Source: Betaproteobacteria bacterium (GTDB lineage Bacteria; Pseudomonadota; Gammaproteobacteria; Burkholderiales; SG8-39). Taken from it: 12,854 nucleotides of DNA. The notes below the pieces were generated by a model. It had not been told where the DNA came from. It saw only the letters and a list, made by a program, of their open reading frames with translations, and searched no databases. Shown here piece by piece: positions 1-7,788 of this stretch. The position numbers were made by a program, and so were the translations under genes. Every line of letters begins with the position of its first letter. Positions within the stretch are counted from its first letter, which is position 1. Where the stretch lies: contig JAABRB010000064.1 in the NCBI GenBank assembly GCA_011391185.1, positions 1 through 12,854 on the forward strand. Reading direction: 5' to 3'.

Positions 1-813
1 GGTATAGCCGAGCACGATGCGGTCGCACCCGCGCGTGAGGCTCGCGAGCAAGGCGCGTTCGATGCTCGCTTGCTCGGTCGGATTCGCGTAGTCGCCGCTC
101 GCCAGCCGCCGGTAGCTCGCCTCCGCGGACCGCTTGTCGGCCGGATCGCTCACCGCTGCGCCGAGGAGCTGATAGGCGTGGAACCATCCCTGCTTCATCC
201 AGGGCGGACCGAGCCATCCGCTCACGGGAGCGCCCATCAACGCGGCGACCGGCACTTCCTCCACGCTCACGTCCCAGCGCCCGGCGTCGAGCCGCCCGCG
301 GGATTGCGCGAGCGCCTGCGCACGAGCGCCTTGCGCGCGGAACGTCAGGTGGCGATCGACCGCGGCGCCGGCTCGCCCGGCCGCGGCCGCCGCGACCCGG
401 TCGAGGTGCTGCAGATAGTCCGGGTGGAAAGGCGTGATGGGATAGGCGCCGAGGTTGATCCCTGCGTGGCTTCCATCGAGCCCGGCGAGAATTTCCCGTG
501 CCGTGGCGCAGCGCCGCTCCCTCTGCCGGAAGGCCTCCGTCGCGGGGTTGAAATCGAGCACGAGGAACGACTCGAGCGACTCGACCGGTTTCAGATCCTT
601 GGGCGCATCAGCGGCGAAGCGCGGTGTCGCGCCGACGTAGGCGTGCAGGGTGGCGTTCTGCAGCTGCGCACCGGCGGCCGCAGGATCGACGGTCGCGATG
701 GTGATCTCCTGCGGATAGTACGACGGCGTGAACACGACACCGTGGCCGGCAAGCGCATGGCTCGCGGTCAGCATGGCGGTGCACGCCAGGACGAGACCGG
801 CGCGGTGCCGCAT
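1..813 (-). CDS. Secreted protein of unknown function, C-terminus cut by window edge
   Basis: An uninterrupted reading frame of 271 codons runs from the ATG at 813-811 to base 1 without a stop, so the gene continues outside the window. The product begins MRHRAGLVLACTAMLTASHA and has a typical Sec signal peptide of about 22 residues ending ALAG, so it should be exported. The mature part opens GHGVVFTPSYYPQEI and is otherwise an alanine-rich globular protein with few cysteines (near residues 100 and 263) and no transmembrane segment. I recognise no family. No clear Shine-Dalgarno precedes the ATG. An in-frame TTG seven codons upstream is an alternative start but also lacks a ribosome site and would place charged residues oddly. 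It lies downstream of the substrate-binding protein gene in the same direction, separated by 159 bases that contain a strong hairpin, so it may be transcribed separately. The reading frame is well supported; the function is unknown. Confidence 0.72.
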   Translation of the reverse strand, partial: MRHRAGLVLACTAMLTASHALAGHGVVFTPSYYPQEITIATVDPAAAGAQLQNATLHAYVGATPRFAADAPKDLKPVESLESFLVLDFNPATEAFRQRERRCATAREILAGLDGSHAGINLGAYPITPFHPDYLQHLDRVAAAAAGRAGAAVDRHLTFRAQGARAQALAQSRGRLDAGRWDVSVEEVPVAALMGAPVSGWLGPPWMKQGWFHAYQLLGAAVSDPADKRSAEASYRRLASGDYANPTEQASIERALLASLTRGCDRIVLGYT

Positions 814-915
814 CGCTCGAGGAATCGAATTCAAGACCGAAAGGCGAGCGTGGCAGCGTACCGCCGCCACGGCGCCATCCCCCCCTCTTGCGTTGTTCGA
901 TCGGGCCTGCGCACC

Positions 916-961
916 GGGACGGCCGCCCGCGAGCGCGGCCGTCCCGGGCAACGTTGCCCGG
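916..961. terminator. Perfect hairpin plus abutting 18-bp palindrome after the substrate-binding protein gene
   Basis: Bases 916-926 and 935-945 form a perfect 11-bp GC-rich inverted repeat (GGGACGGCCGC) around an 8-nt loop. Bases 944-961 form a second, perfect 18-bp palindrome, CCGGGCAACGTTGCCCGG, which shares two bases with the first. Both lie 12-57 bases past the stop of the minus-strand substrate-binding gene. The position and stability suit transcript termination or protection of the 3' end. No run of T follows the hairpin on the minus strand, so it is not a canonical intrinsic terminator. The 18-bp palindrome could instead be a protein-binding site. Confidence 0.45.
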
Positions 962-972
962 TGCTTACGGCA

Positions 973-2361
973 TCAGGCCGTCGCTTGCGGCCAGGTGCTC
1001 TTGATCCAGTGCGCCGCGGCAGTGGACTCGTTGTTGCCGCCCTGTCCCGGCTTCGCCCAGTTGGGCGGCGGCGTGATGTTGCGGATCGGGATGGTGATGA
1101 CGGACTTGGGATCCCACACCGGGAAGTCGTACTCCGCCACGTTCTTGCTTAGGCCCGTCACCGCATCCTTGTAGCCCTGGTGGTTGTCGGCGCGGATGTA
1201 CAGGTAGCCTGCCGGCGTATCGAGCTGCATGCCCTCGAGCATGGTGATGATCGCCTCGTCGTCCGGCCAGCCCCCCGTCAGCTGGTTGGCCTTCTCGATC
1301 GCCGCCTTGTAGAGATAGAGCGCGGCGTAGGCGCCGTCGGCCTCGAAGCTCGGATACTCCTTCCAGCGCTTGTAGTAGCGCTCGACGAACTGCTTGTTGA
1401 TCGGCCACCGGTCGCCCGACGGATACAGGAAGTGGTAGTTGGCGTGCACGCCGGCGAGGACCCCCTCGGGGTGATCCTTCCCGATCGCGTGCGGAACCCC
1501 GCCGAAGGCGAGCGTCGTGGCGACCTTCATCTTGTCGAACAACCCGTAGCGCAGTGCCTGCTTGTAGAACGCCACGTAGTCGCCGCCCCAGAGGCCGACG
1601 GCCAGCAGATCCGGCTTGGCCGCGAGAATCTTGGTGATGTGCGGCGTGAAGTCGGTGCTGAACAGCTTCGGCCAGGCCTCGGCGACGACTTCGGTGCCGG
1701 GCACCAGGCGGCTGAACGCGAGCGAGAAGTGCTCGTGCACGTTGCGACCGTAGCTGTAGTCCGGCTGGATGGAGGCGATCCGGCGCGCCTTCGGCCAGTG
1801 CGTCGCCGCCCCGACGGCGGCGGTGACCCCGTCCGCCGACTGGATATTGGTCACCCGGAACACGAACTTCGGATTGGGAACCGCCTTGTCGAACAGGAAG
1901 TCGGTGCAGCCGTCGTTGAAGAGCGTCAGCACGCCCAGCTCCTCGGCCACCGGGCCGAGCGCCGGCGTGTTGCCGCTCGAGATGACGCCCGTGAAGAGGT
2001 TGATCTTCTCCGAGAGCTTCATGCGGCGCAGCTCCTTCACGTTGGCGTCGGTGCCGGCCGCCTCGTCAGCGGTGATCGTCTCGATCTTGCGCTTGCCGAG
2101 CAGCCCGCCCTCGGCGTTGATCTCCTCGGCGGCAAGCATGTGCCCGCGGATGCCGGGGCCGCCCAGAAGCTCGGCGGGACCGGTCAGGAAGGTGATGTGG
2201 CCGGTCTTGATCGGAGAGTTCGGAATGGTCCCCTTCGGCTTCATCGCGGCCTGCGCGATGCGGGGACCGGCAACATACCCCGCGGCGCCGAGGCCGGCGG
2301 CGCCGACCGTTACTCCGAGCTGCTTCAGAAAATCTCGACGAACGAGCTTCGACTGCTCCAT
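973..2361 (-). CDS. ABC transporter substrate-binding protein, branched-chain amino acid type (Peripla_BP_6-like), Tat-exported
   Basis: This is a periplasmic ligand-binding component of a Liv/HAAT-type ABC importer, 462 aa, of usual length for the family. The N-terminus carries a twin-arginine signal: LVRRDFLKQLG at residues 6-16, then a hydrophobic alanine/glycine stretch and a likely cleavage site near AQAA (about residue 38). The mature protein starts with the family's IKTGHITFLTGP strand, followed by the GPGIRGHMLAAEEINAEGG helix region and a DYSYGR hinge segment near residue 195. The ATG at 2361 is preferred over an ATG 15 codons upstream because AAGGAGGA lies just before it and the extended N-terminus would displace the Tat motif. 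No permease or ATPase genes are visible. The upstream neighbour is an acyl-CoA ligase remnant. Such substrate-binding proteins often sit beside acid-activating ligases in aromatic or fatty-acid catabolic loci, so the ligand may be a carboxylate or aromatic acid rather than an amino acid. The substrate is not determinable here. Confidence 0.93.
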   Translation of the reverse strand: MEQSKLVRRDFLKQLGVTVGAAGLGAAGYVAGPRIAQAAMKPKGTIPNSPIKTGHITFLTGPAELLGGPGIRGHMLAAEEINAEGGLLGKRKIETITADEAAGTDANVKELRRMKLSEKINLFTGVISSGNTPALGPVAEELGVLTLFNDGCTDFLFDKAVPNPKFVFRVTNIQSADGVTAAVGAATHWPKARRIASIQPDYSYGRNVHEHFSLAFSRLVPGTEVVAEAWPKLFSTDFTPHITKILAAKPDLLAVGLWGGDYVAFYKQALRYGLFDKMKVATTLAFGGVPHAIGKDHPEGVLAGVHANYHFLYPSGDRWPINKQFVERYYKRWKEYPSFEADGAYAALYLYKAAIEKANQLTGGWPDDEAIITMLEGMQLDTPAGYLYIRADNHQGYKDAVTGLSKNVAEYDFPVWDPKSVITIPIRNITPPPNWAKPGQGGNNESTAAAHWIKSTWPQATA

Positions 2362-2365
2362 GACA

Positions 2366-2373
2366 TCCTCCTT
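2366..2373 (-). promoter_or_regulatory. Strong Shine-Dalgarno fixing the start of the substrate-binding protein
   Basis: On the minus strand AAGGAGGA ends four bases before the ATG at 2361. The alternative upstream ATG at 2406 has no comparable site, so this motif decides the start. Confidence 0.8.
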
Positions 2374-2463
2374 GTCGGTATTCCGGGTGCGAGAGACGCC
2401 CTCCATCGTTGTTGCGAAGGCAGACTGCCCTGCCTCCTGGGGCGAATGACCTGGTGCCGAAAT

Positions 2464-2492
2464 AATATACGCCCCTTTTCGGAGGATGGGAA
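2464..2492 (-). promoter_or_regulatory. Candidate sigma-70 promoter for the substrate-binding protein
   Basis: On the minus strand TTCCCA (2492-2487, four of six matches to TTGACA) and TATATT (2469-2464, five of six to TATAAT) are separated by 17 bases. This is the only AT-rich stretch between the ligase remnant and the gene, about 100 bases before the start codon. The leader between contains a small perfect hairpin, AGGCAG/CTGCCT at 2418-2423 and 2430-2435 with a 6-nt loop. The promoter call is by eye only. Confidence 0.35.
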
Positions 2493-2575
2493 AGCGGGCG
2501 CCGCCCGACGCGTGGGAGCGCGGTGGGCGGCGCGCCGCGGGCAGCCGGGAAGCGGAGCGGTCGCCGCCCCGCTCG

Positions 2576-3624
2576 TCACGCCGAAGGCAGCGGGTGCCCG
2601 CGGAAATCGGGCCTGGGCTGGGTCTTGAGGAGCCTGCCGGTGGCGGTGTGCGGCAAGGACTCGACGAACACGACGTCGTCCGGGATCCACCACTTGGCGA
2701 CCTTGCCCTCGTAGAATGCGAGGAGCTCCGCGCGCGTTACCGCCGCGCCGGCCCTGCTCCTTTCATGTACGCGAGCAGCCCGAGCCAGACGGTGGGGACC
2801 CCGGCGGTGGTCGTCACCTTCTCCGCCTCGAAGAGCTCGTAGAGGCTCTTGCCGTCGAGCCTCGCCCCGGGCAGCACGAGCTTCGCGCCAGTCATCGGTG
2901 TGGTGTAGGCGATGCCCCAGGAATTGACGTGGAACATCGGCACGACGGGCAGGATCACGTCGCGCGCGGAGACGTTGAAGACGTCGGGCAGCGACGCCGC
3001 GTAAGCATGGATCACGGTCGAGCGATACGCGAAGAGCGCGCCCTTCGGGTTGCCCGTAGTGCCCGAGGTGTAGCAGAGGCCGCAGGCGGTCCACTCGTCG
3101 AGCCGTGTCCATTCGTAGTCGCCGTTCTCCGCGGCGATGAGCTCCTCGTAGCAGAGGAGGTTCGGGATCCCGGCCTTCGGCATGTGCGCGCGGTCGGTCA
3201 ACGCCACCCAGCCGCGCACGCCCGGGCAGCCCGGGGCGAGCTTCTCCACGAGCGGCACGAAGGTCAGGTCGAAGCAGACATAGCGGTCCTTGGCGTGGTT
3301 GACGATGTAGGCGATCTGGTCGGGGAACAGCCGCGGATTGATCGTATGCGTGACCGCGCCCATCCCCGAAACGCCGTAGAAGAGCTCGAGATGCCGGTAG
3401 CCGTTCCACGCCAGCGTGCCGACGCGATCGCCCTGCGCCACACCGAGCCGGCCGAGCGCCTGCGCGAGCTGCCGCGCGCGCCGGTGCGCATCGGCGTACG
3501 TGTAGCGGTGGATGCCGCCTTCCACCGTGCGCGACACCACCTCGGTGTCGCCGTGACAGAGGTCGGCATGCCGGATGATCGACGAGATCAGCAGGGGAGC
3601 GTCCTGCATCAGGCCGCGCAGCAT
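2576..3624 (-). pseudogene. Acyl-CoA synthetase (AMP-forming, fatty-acyl/DmdB-like), internally deleted and frameshifted
   Basis: Intact members of this ANL family activate a fatty or related carboxylic acid to acyl-AMP and then acyl-CoA and are about 540 aa long. Here the ATG at 3624, with GGAGGAAA just upstream (3629-3636), opens a 295-codon frame. It carries the P-loop motif YTSGTTGNPKG (residues 185-195), VPMFHVNSWG (228-237) and GVPTVWLGLLAYM (275-287), then stops at TAA (2737-2739). In another frame, from about 2750 to the TGA at 2576-2578, the family C-terminus appears: [31 protein letters not shown]. Roughly 190-200 residues between them are gone, including the GGSA and YGMTE acceptor motifs, the hinge and the GEN region. 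The A10 lysine reads arginine (TATGRLLKT) and a later conserved leucine reads proline. The gene cannot make an active enzyme as read. An assembly or sequencing error is the alternative. Confidence 0.85.
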
Positions 3625-3850
3625 CGGATTTCCTCCGCAAGTAAAGCGAGCGAAGCGATAGGCCAATCGATCTCACCCGATTCGCGCTCGACCCTGGTGC
3701 TCGTGGAATTTTGTTCCGAGCGTCAGCGCGTCTGTGGCGGCCTCGCCCCGTTTCCGCACCTCCGACCGGCAAGGTCGCTAATCGCCTTGCATATCGAACG
3801 AGCGGGGCAGTCTTTCGATGTTTCGCCATGCCGAGCCGAGCGCGGGCAGG

Positions 3851-3887
3851 GCAATCGCGAAATGGCCTATTGCAATTTCGCGAAATT
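3851..3887. promoter_or_regulatory. Candidate operator: perfect 14-bp palindrome with an adjacent half copy
   Basis: AATTTCGCGAAATT at 3874-3887 is a perfect palindrome in the most AT-rich part of the divergent spacer. A related sequence, GCAATCGCGAAAT, lies at 3851-3863 and shares the GCAAT...CGCGAAAT pattern with 3872-3886. Two similar copies about two helical turns apart resemble a repressor site. A weak plus-strand -35-like TTGCAA (3870-3875) overlaps it. The binding protein is unknown. It could serve the ligase remnant, the pump operon or both. Confidence 0.35.
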
Positions 3888-3983
3888 TTGATACTCTCGC
3901 GATGCTCGATTCGTAGGCAAGTCGGTGCAATGCCGAAATACCGATAAGGTGCCTGACCGGGCACGAAAATTATAAGTGTCACG

Positions 3984-4008
3984 GCGCGCAGCGTTCGGTG
4001 CGCGCACC
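3984..4008. repeat. GC inverted repeat / hairpin in the spacer
   Basis: GCGCGCA (3984-3990) pairs with TGCGCGC (3999-4005) across an 8-nt loop. The right arm also lies inside a perfect 12-bp palindrome, GGTGCGCGCACC (3997-4008). No T-run follows, so a terminator role is unsupported. Such repeats also arise by chance in DNA this GC-rich. Confidence 0.3.
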
Positions 4009-4130
4009 TTCGCAGGCGCACCCTTTGAGTTGCGCAATCCTCAGCTTTGCCCCAAGAGCAAAGCGCAAGCGGTGGGTGGAGTGGTGCGCGGCTCGGGGCC
4101 GAAAATGCGCCACGACGCTCGATGGGAGGC

Positions 4131-4155
4131 GCCCCCGATTGGATTATCGGGGCGC
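4131..4155. repeat. Hairpin in the spacer
   Basis: CCCCGAT (4133-4139) pairs with ATCGGGG (4146-4152) around a 6-nt loop. A further GC/CG extension with a one-base bulge lengthens the stem. There is no adjacent T-run. It could be an RNA structure in a leader if the pump promoter lies upstream of it. The role is unknown. Confidence 0.3.
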
Positions 4156-4584
4156 GGCCGACGAGTAGGGGGGGCGGATGCTCGGGCGTCTTCGTCCGTC
4201 GCAGAGTCGTGCGCGAGCTCAGCGCACCGCCCGCGCTTTGCCTGTCGCGAGCTCCCACGGACACCTTCGCGAGAATGGACCGATCACGCGGCCGCTGCAC
4301 TTGCAACGCCGTGCGGCACTTTTTGATGCGGCGCCACGCTGGCAACGACACTCAATCGATCTCGAATTCGTCTCGTCCGCTCGGGGATTCGACCCGTAGT
4401 CATCAACTAGAGAAAAAACCGGACACATCGGTGCAGCAGTGACTCCCTGGACGAGTCGCAATCCGGGGTGGGGAGAGTGTGTGCGTCGCGAAAAGCGAAC
4501 GCATGCATCGACGAAAAATACGTGATGCGTCGAGGGGAATTAGTCGCGTCGCAGCCGTGTTGGCGCGAACGGAAGTCGAGTCGG

Positions 4585-4648
4585 ATGTTCAGTTGGATCG
4601 GACCTTGGCGGTGATGGCGCGGAGGGATCGTTCATGTTCAGCTGGATC
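4585..4648 (+). repeat. Direct repeat duplicating the first codons of the RND permease gene
   Basis: ATGTTCAGTTGGATC (4585-4599) and ATGTTCAGCTGGATC (4634-4648) match at 14 of 15 bases and lie 49 bases apart. The second copy is the true start of the permease. The first encodes the same five residues, MFSWI, then GPWR and a stop at 4612-4614, giving a nine-residue frame. It may be a relic of a small duplication or a leader peptide before the pump gene. Confidence 0.55.
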
Positions 4649-7600
4649 ATTGGCGCAAGCCTGAAATTCCGCTTTCTGGTGATGGCCGCGGGCGTGGCAC
4701 TGCTGGTCTTCGGATCCGAGCAGCTGCGCAAGATGCCGATCGACGTGTTCCCCGAGTTCGCGCCGCCGAAGGTCGAGATCCAGACCGAAGGCCCCGGCAT
4801 GACGTCCACCGAGGTCGAGGAGCTGATCACCATTCCCATGGAGGAGGCGCTTCGCGGGACGCCAGGCGTCGACGTCGTACGCTCCTCGTCGGTGGTCGGG
4901 CTGTCGCAAGTCACCATGCTCTTCAAGCTGGGCTCCAATCTGATGGAGGCGCGGCAGCGCGTGCAGGAGCGCCTGAAGGTCGCGATCGCGGAGCTGCCGC
5001 AATCGTCCGGGATGCCGGTGATGCTCCAACCCCTGTCCTCGACCAGCCGGGTCATGAAGATCGGGATCTCCTCGAAAACCCACGACATGATGGACCTGTC
5101 GATGATCGCCTACTGGACGATCAAGTTCCGTCTCATGTCCGTCCCGGGCGTCGCCAACGTTCCGATCTGGGGCGAGCGGATCAAGTCGCTGCAGGTGCAG
5201 GCCGACCCCACGCTGATGCGCACGCACAACGTGACGCTCGACGAGGTCATGGAGACGACCTCGGAGGCCCTGGATTACGGATTGCTCAGGTACACCGGGG
5301 CCGCGAAGACACGCATCGACGGAATGCTCGACGCCCCCAACCAGAGGCTCGTCATCCACTTCGATTCGCCCGTGTTCTCGCCGGAGCACCTGGCCGAGGT
5401 GCCGGTCGCGCTGAAGAGCAAGCGCCCCAATCCGCCGCGACTGCGCGATGTCGCCACGGTCGCCTGGGACACCTGGCCGCTCGTCGGTGATGCCGTCATC
5501 AACGACGAAGTCGGCCTGATGCTGATCGTGGAAAAGCTGCCCTGGGCGAACACGCTCGACGTGACGCGCGGGATCGAGCAGGCGCTTGCCGCGATGCGTC
5601 CCGGCCTGCCCGGCATCGAGATCGATTCCACGATCTTCAGGCCGGCGACGTTCATCGAGCTGTCGCTGGACAATCTGACGATCGCGCTCCTGCTCGGCGC
5701 GGTTCTGGTCGTGCTCGTCCTCGGCGCGTTCCTCTACGAATGGCGCGTGGCGGTGATCAGCGTCATCGCCATCCCGCTTTCGCTGGTGGCAGCGGGGGTC
5801 GTCCTCTATTTCCACGGCGCCACGATCAACACGATGGTCCTTGCCGGATTCGTCGTCGCGCTCGGATCGGTGGTGGATGACGCAGTGATCGACGTCGAGA
5901 ACATCGTCCGGCGCCTCCGCCAGCATCGACTGGCAGGCAGCGAGAAGACGACTGCGCGCATCATTCTCGAAGCGTCGCTCGAGGTGCGACCGGCCATCTG
6001 GCAGGCGACGCTGATCATCGTGCTGGCCGTGATGCCGGTGTTCTTCATGGGCGGCCTGGCCGGAGCGTTCTTCGAGCCGCTCGCGCTCGCCTTCATCCTC
6101 GCCATGCTGGCTTCGATGGTGGTGGCGTTGACGGTCACGCCGGCCCTGTGCCTGGTGCTCTTGCACCGCTCCAGTATCGAGCGGCGGGAGTCTCCGCTCG
6201 TCCCGTGGCTCAAGCGGAAATACGAAGGTATTCTCACGCGCGCCATCCGCACGCCACGGGCGACGTTCGCGGCGGCGGTGGTCGCAGTCGTCGCCGGCCT
6301 CGGGGTCCTGCCGTTTCTCGGGGCGGGCCTGTTGCCCGAATTCAAGGAGCGCGACTTCCTGATGCATTGGGTGCCGCCCGAGGGAACGTCGCATCCGGAG
6401 ACGTTCCGGATCACCCAGCAGGCGAGCCGCGAGCTGCGCGCCATTCCGGGGGTTCGCAACTTCGGTGCCCACATCGGGCGTGCGGTGGGAGGCGACGAGC
6501 CCTACGGCGTGAACTTCACGGAAAACTGGATCAGCGTCGAACCGAAGGTCGACTACGACCAGGCGCGCGCGAGCGTCGAAGCCGCGGTCGCAGGCTACCC
6601 CGGACTCTATCGCGACGTGCAGACCTACCTGAGAGAGCGGATCAAGGAGGTTCTCACCGGAGCGGGCGAGTCCATCGTCGTGCGCATATTCGGGCCCGAC
6701 CTCGCGGTGCTCCGGCAGAAGGCCGAGGACGTGCAGCGGGCGCTGAAGGGCACGGGCGGGCTCATAGACTTGCACGTCGAGCAGCAGGTCGAGGTCCCGC
6801 AAGTGCAGGTCCGGCTCGACCTCGACACCGCCGCGCGCCACGGCCTCAAGCCGGGCGACGTCCGCCGCGTCGTGAACGTTCTGATGAACGGCATCGAGGT
6901 CACGGACATCCACCGCGAGGGCAAGGTCTACGACGTCTTTGTGTGGTCGCCGCCCGCCATGCGACGCAGCATGGAGGGCATTCGCGAGTTCCTGATCGAC
7001 ACGCCCTATGGCGGGCGCGTCAGGTTGGCCGAGGTGGCGGACGTGAAGCTCGTGCCGACGGCGAACAAGATCCGGCGCGAGAACAATTCCCGGCGCATCG
7101 ACGTCCATGCGAACGTCAAAGGGCGCGACCTCGGCTCGGTGGCCGATGAGGTCAAGGCCCGGCTGGAGACGGTCCAGTTCCCGGTCGGGTATTACCCGCA
7201 TCTGCTGGGTGAGTACAAGGAGCGCCAGGCCGCGCAGAGAAACCTGCTCTTCGCCTCGATCGCCTTTGCGATCGCGATCTTCCTGATTCTCCATGCATCG
7301 CTGCGGAGCTGGCGGCTCGCCGGGCTGATCTTCCTCGCCCTTCCGGCGGCCCTGGTCGGCGGCGTGCTGGCCGCTTTCTTGGGGGACCGGGTGATCTCGC
7401 TCGGCTCCCTGGTCGGAATGATCACGGTGCTGGGCATCGCGGCGCGGAACGGCATCCTGCTCATCCAGCACTACCGGCACATCGAGCAGGTGGAGCACGA
7501 GCCGTTCGGCGTCGGGCTCGTATTGCGCGGAGCGACCGAGCGATTGTCGCCGATCCTGATGACGACCCTGTGCACGGGACTCGCGCTCTTGCCGCTGGTC

Positions 7601-7777
7601 ATCCCCGGCAGCATCCCCGGGCACGAGATCGAGCATCCGATGGCCGTGGTCATCCTGGGCGGGCTTGTGTCGTCGACGCTGCTGACCCTGTTCGTCGTGC
7701 CGATTCTTTACCTCTGGTTCGGGGCCGGATCCGGCGCGGCGGCCGACGATTTACCGGTCCGCGCGGCCCACGCATAG
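4634..7777 (+). CDS. HME-type RND efflux permease (CzcA/CusA-like), first copy
   Basis: An inner-membrane proton/substrate antiporter of the heavy-metal-efflux RND family, 1047 aa, normal length. It has TM1 at about 12-28, a porter domain to about 345, TM2-TM6 at about 347-508, TM7 near 545-563, a second porter domain, and TM8-TM12 from about 871. Family hallmarks are RKMPIDVFPEFAPP (32-45), EARQRVQERL (105-114), VPGVANV (170-176) and the C-terminal GGLVSSTLLTLFVVP segment. The TM4 proton-relay motif reads VVDDAVIDVEN (413-423). The aspartate equivalent to CzcA D408 and the glutamate equivalent to E415 are present, and alanine stands at the D402 position, as in CusA-like proteins that lack that residue. 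GGAGGG seven bases before the ATG supports the start. The next gene begins 11 bases after the stop, so an operon is likely. Metal ions are the usual substrates, but neither the ion nor a metal substrate is proven. Confidence 0.93.
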   Translation: MFSWIIGASLKFRFLVMAAGVALLVFGSEQLRKMPIDVFPEFAPPKVEIQTEGPGMTSTEVEELITIPMEEALRGTPGVDVVRSSSVVGLSQVTMLFKLGSNLMEARQRVQERLKVAIAELPQSSGMPVMLQPLSSTSRVMKIGISSKTHDMMDLSMIAYWTIKFRLMSVPGVANVPIWGERIKSLQVQADPTLMRTHNVTLDEVMETTSEALDYGLLRYTGAAKTRIDGMLDAPNQRLVIHFDSPVFSPEHLAEVPVALKSKRPNPPRLRDVATVAWDTWPLVGDAVINDEVGLMLIVEKLPWANTLDVTRGIEQALAAMRPGLPGIEIDSTIFRPATFIELSLDNLTIALLLGAVLVVLVLGAFLYEWRVAVISVIAIPLSLVAAGVVLYFHGATINTMVLAGFVVALGSVVDDAVIDVENIVRRLRQHRLAGSEKTTARIILEASLEVRPAIWQATLIIVLAVMPVFFMGGLAGAFFEPLALAFILAMLASMVVALTVTPALCLVLLHRSSIERRESPLVPWLKRKYEGILTRAIRTPRATFAAAVVAVVAGLGVLPFLGAGLLPEFKERDFLMHWVPPEGTSHPETFRITQQASRELRAIPGVRNFGAHIGRAVGGDEPYGVNFTENWISVEPKVDYDQARASVEAAVAGYPGLYRDVQTYLRERIKEVLTGAGESIVVRIFGPDLAVLRQKAEDVQRALKGTGGLIDLHVEQQVEVPQVQVRLDLDTAARHGLKPGDVRRVVNVLMNGIEVTDIHREGKVYDVFVWSPPAMRRSMEGIREFLIDTPYGGRVRLAEVADVKLVPTANKIRRENNSRRIDVHANVKGRDLGSVADEVKARLETVQFPVGYYPHLLGEYKERQAAQRNLLFASIAFAIAIFLILHASLRSWRLAGLIFLALPAALVGGVLAAFLGDRVISLGSLVGMITVLGIAARNGILLIQHYRHIEQVEHEPFGVGLVLRGATERLSPILMTTLCTGLALLPLVIPGSIPGHEIEHPMAVVILGGLVSSTLLTLFVVPILYLWFGAGSGAAADDLPVRAAHA

Positions 7778-7788
7778 GGAGCACGTCG

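Larger units (their letters stand above)
3625..4633. other. About 1 kb intergenic region between divergent gene groups, no credible gene
   Basis: The start codons of the ligase remnant (minus strand) and the first RND permease (plus strand) face away from each other across this stretch. Several open frames of 60-130 codons occur on both strands. They are arginine/serine-rich, overlap one another, lack ribosome sites and recall no family, so I treat them as chance GC-rich frames. The stretch holds a palindrome near 3874, two hairpins near 3984 and 4131, AT-rich patches at 3873-3895 and 3965-3976, and a short repeat of the permease start near 4585. It must contain the promoter of the pump cluster, but I cannot place it with confidence. 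No regulator gene is present. Confidence 0.6.

Noticed and set aside
2361..2406. Upstream ATG at 2406 as start of the substrate-binding protein
   Set aside because: There is no ribosome site there, and the extra 15 polar residues would precede the Tat motif, whereas the ATG at 2361 has an excellent AAGGAGGA.
70..2628. Long plus-strand open frames at 70-1152 and 1180-2628
   Set aside because: They are arginine-rich mirrors of the minus-strand secreted-protein and substrate-binding genes, which have signal peptides and family motifs.
4378..4400. tRNA T-arm-like sequence GGGGATTCGACCCG
   Set aside because: No matching acceptor, D-arm or anticodon arm could be found on either side; only a passing resemblance.
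3625..4633. CRISPR array, insertion sequence or attachment site in the spacer
   Set aside because: There are no regularly spaced repeats, no transposase fragment, and no terminal inverted repeats with target duplication.
3711..4664. Several short open frames in the spacer (3711-3947, 3976-4326, 4047-4442, 4219-4461, 4479-4664)
   Set aside because: They overlap one another, are Arg/Ser-rich, have no Shine-Dalgarno and no recognisable motif. Chance frames are expected at this GC content.
4589..7636. Minus-strand open frame of 1015 codons opposite the first RND permease
   Set aside because: It is rich in Arg, His, Asp and Gln with no hydrophobic core or motif, as expected for the antisense of a GC-rich gene. 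The plus strand is an unmistakable RND permease.
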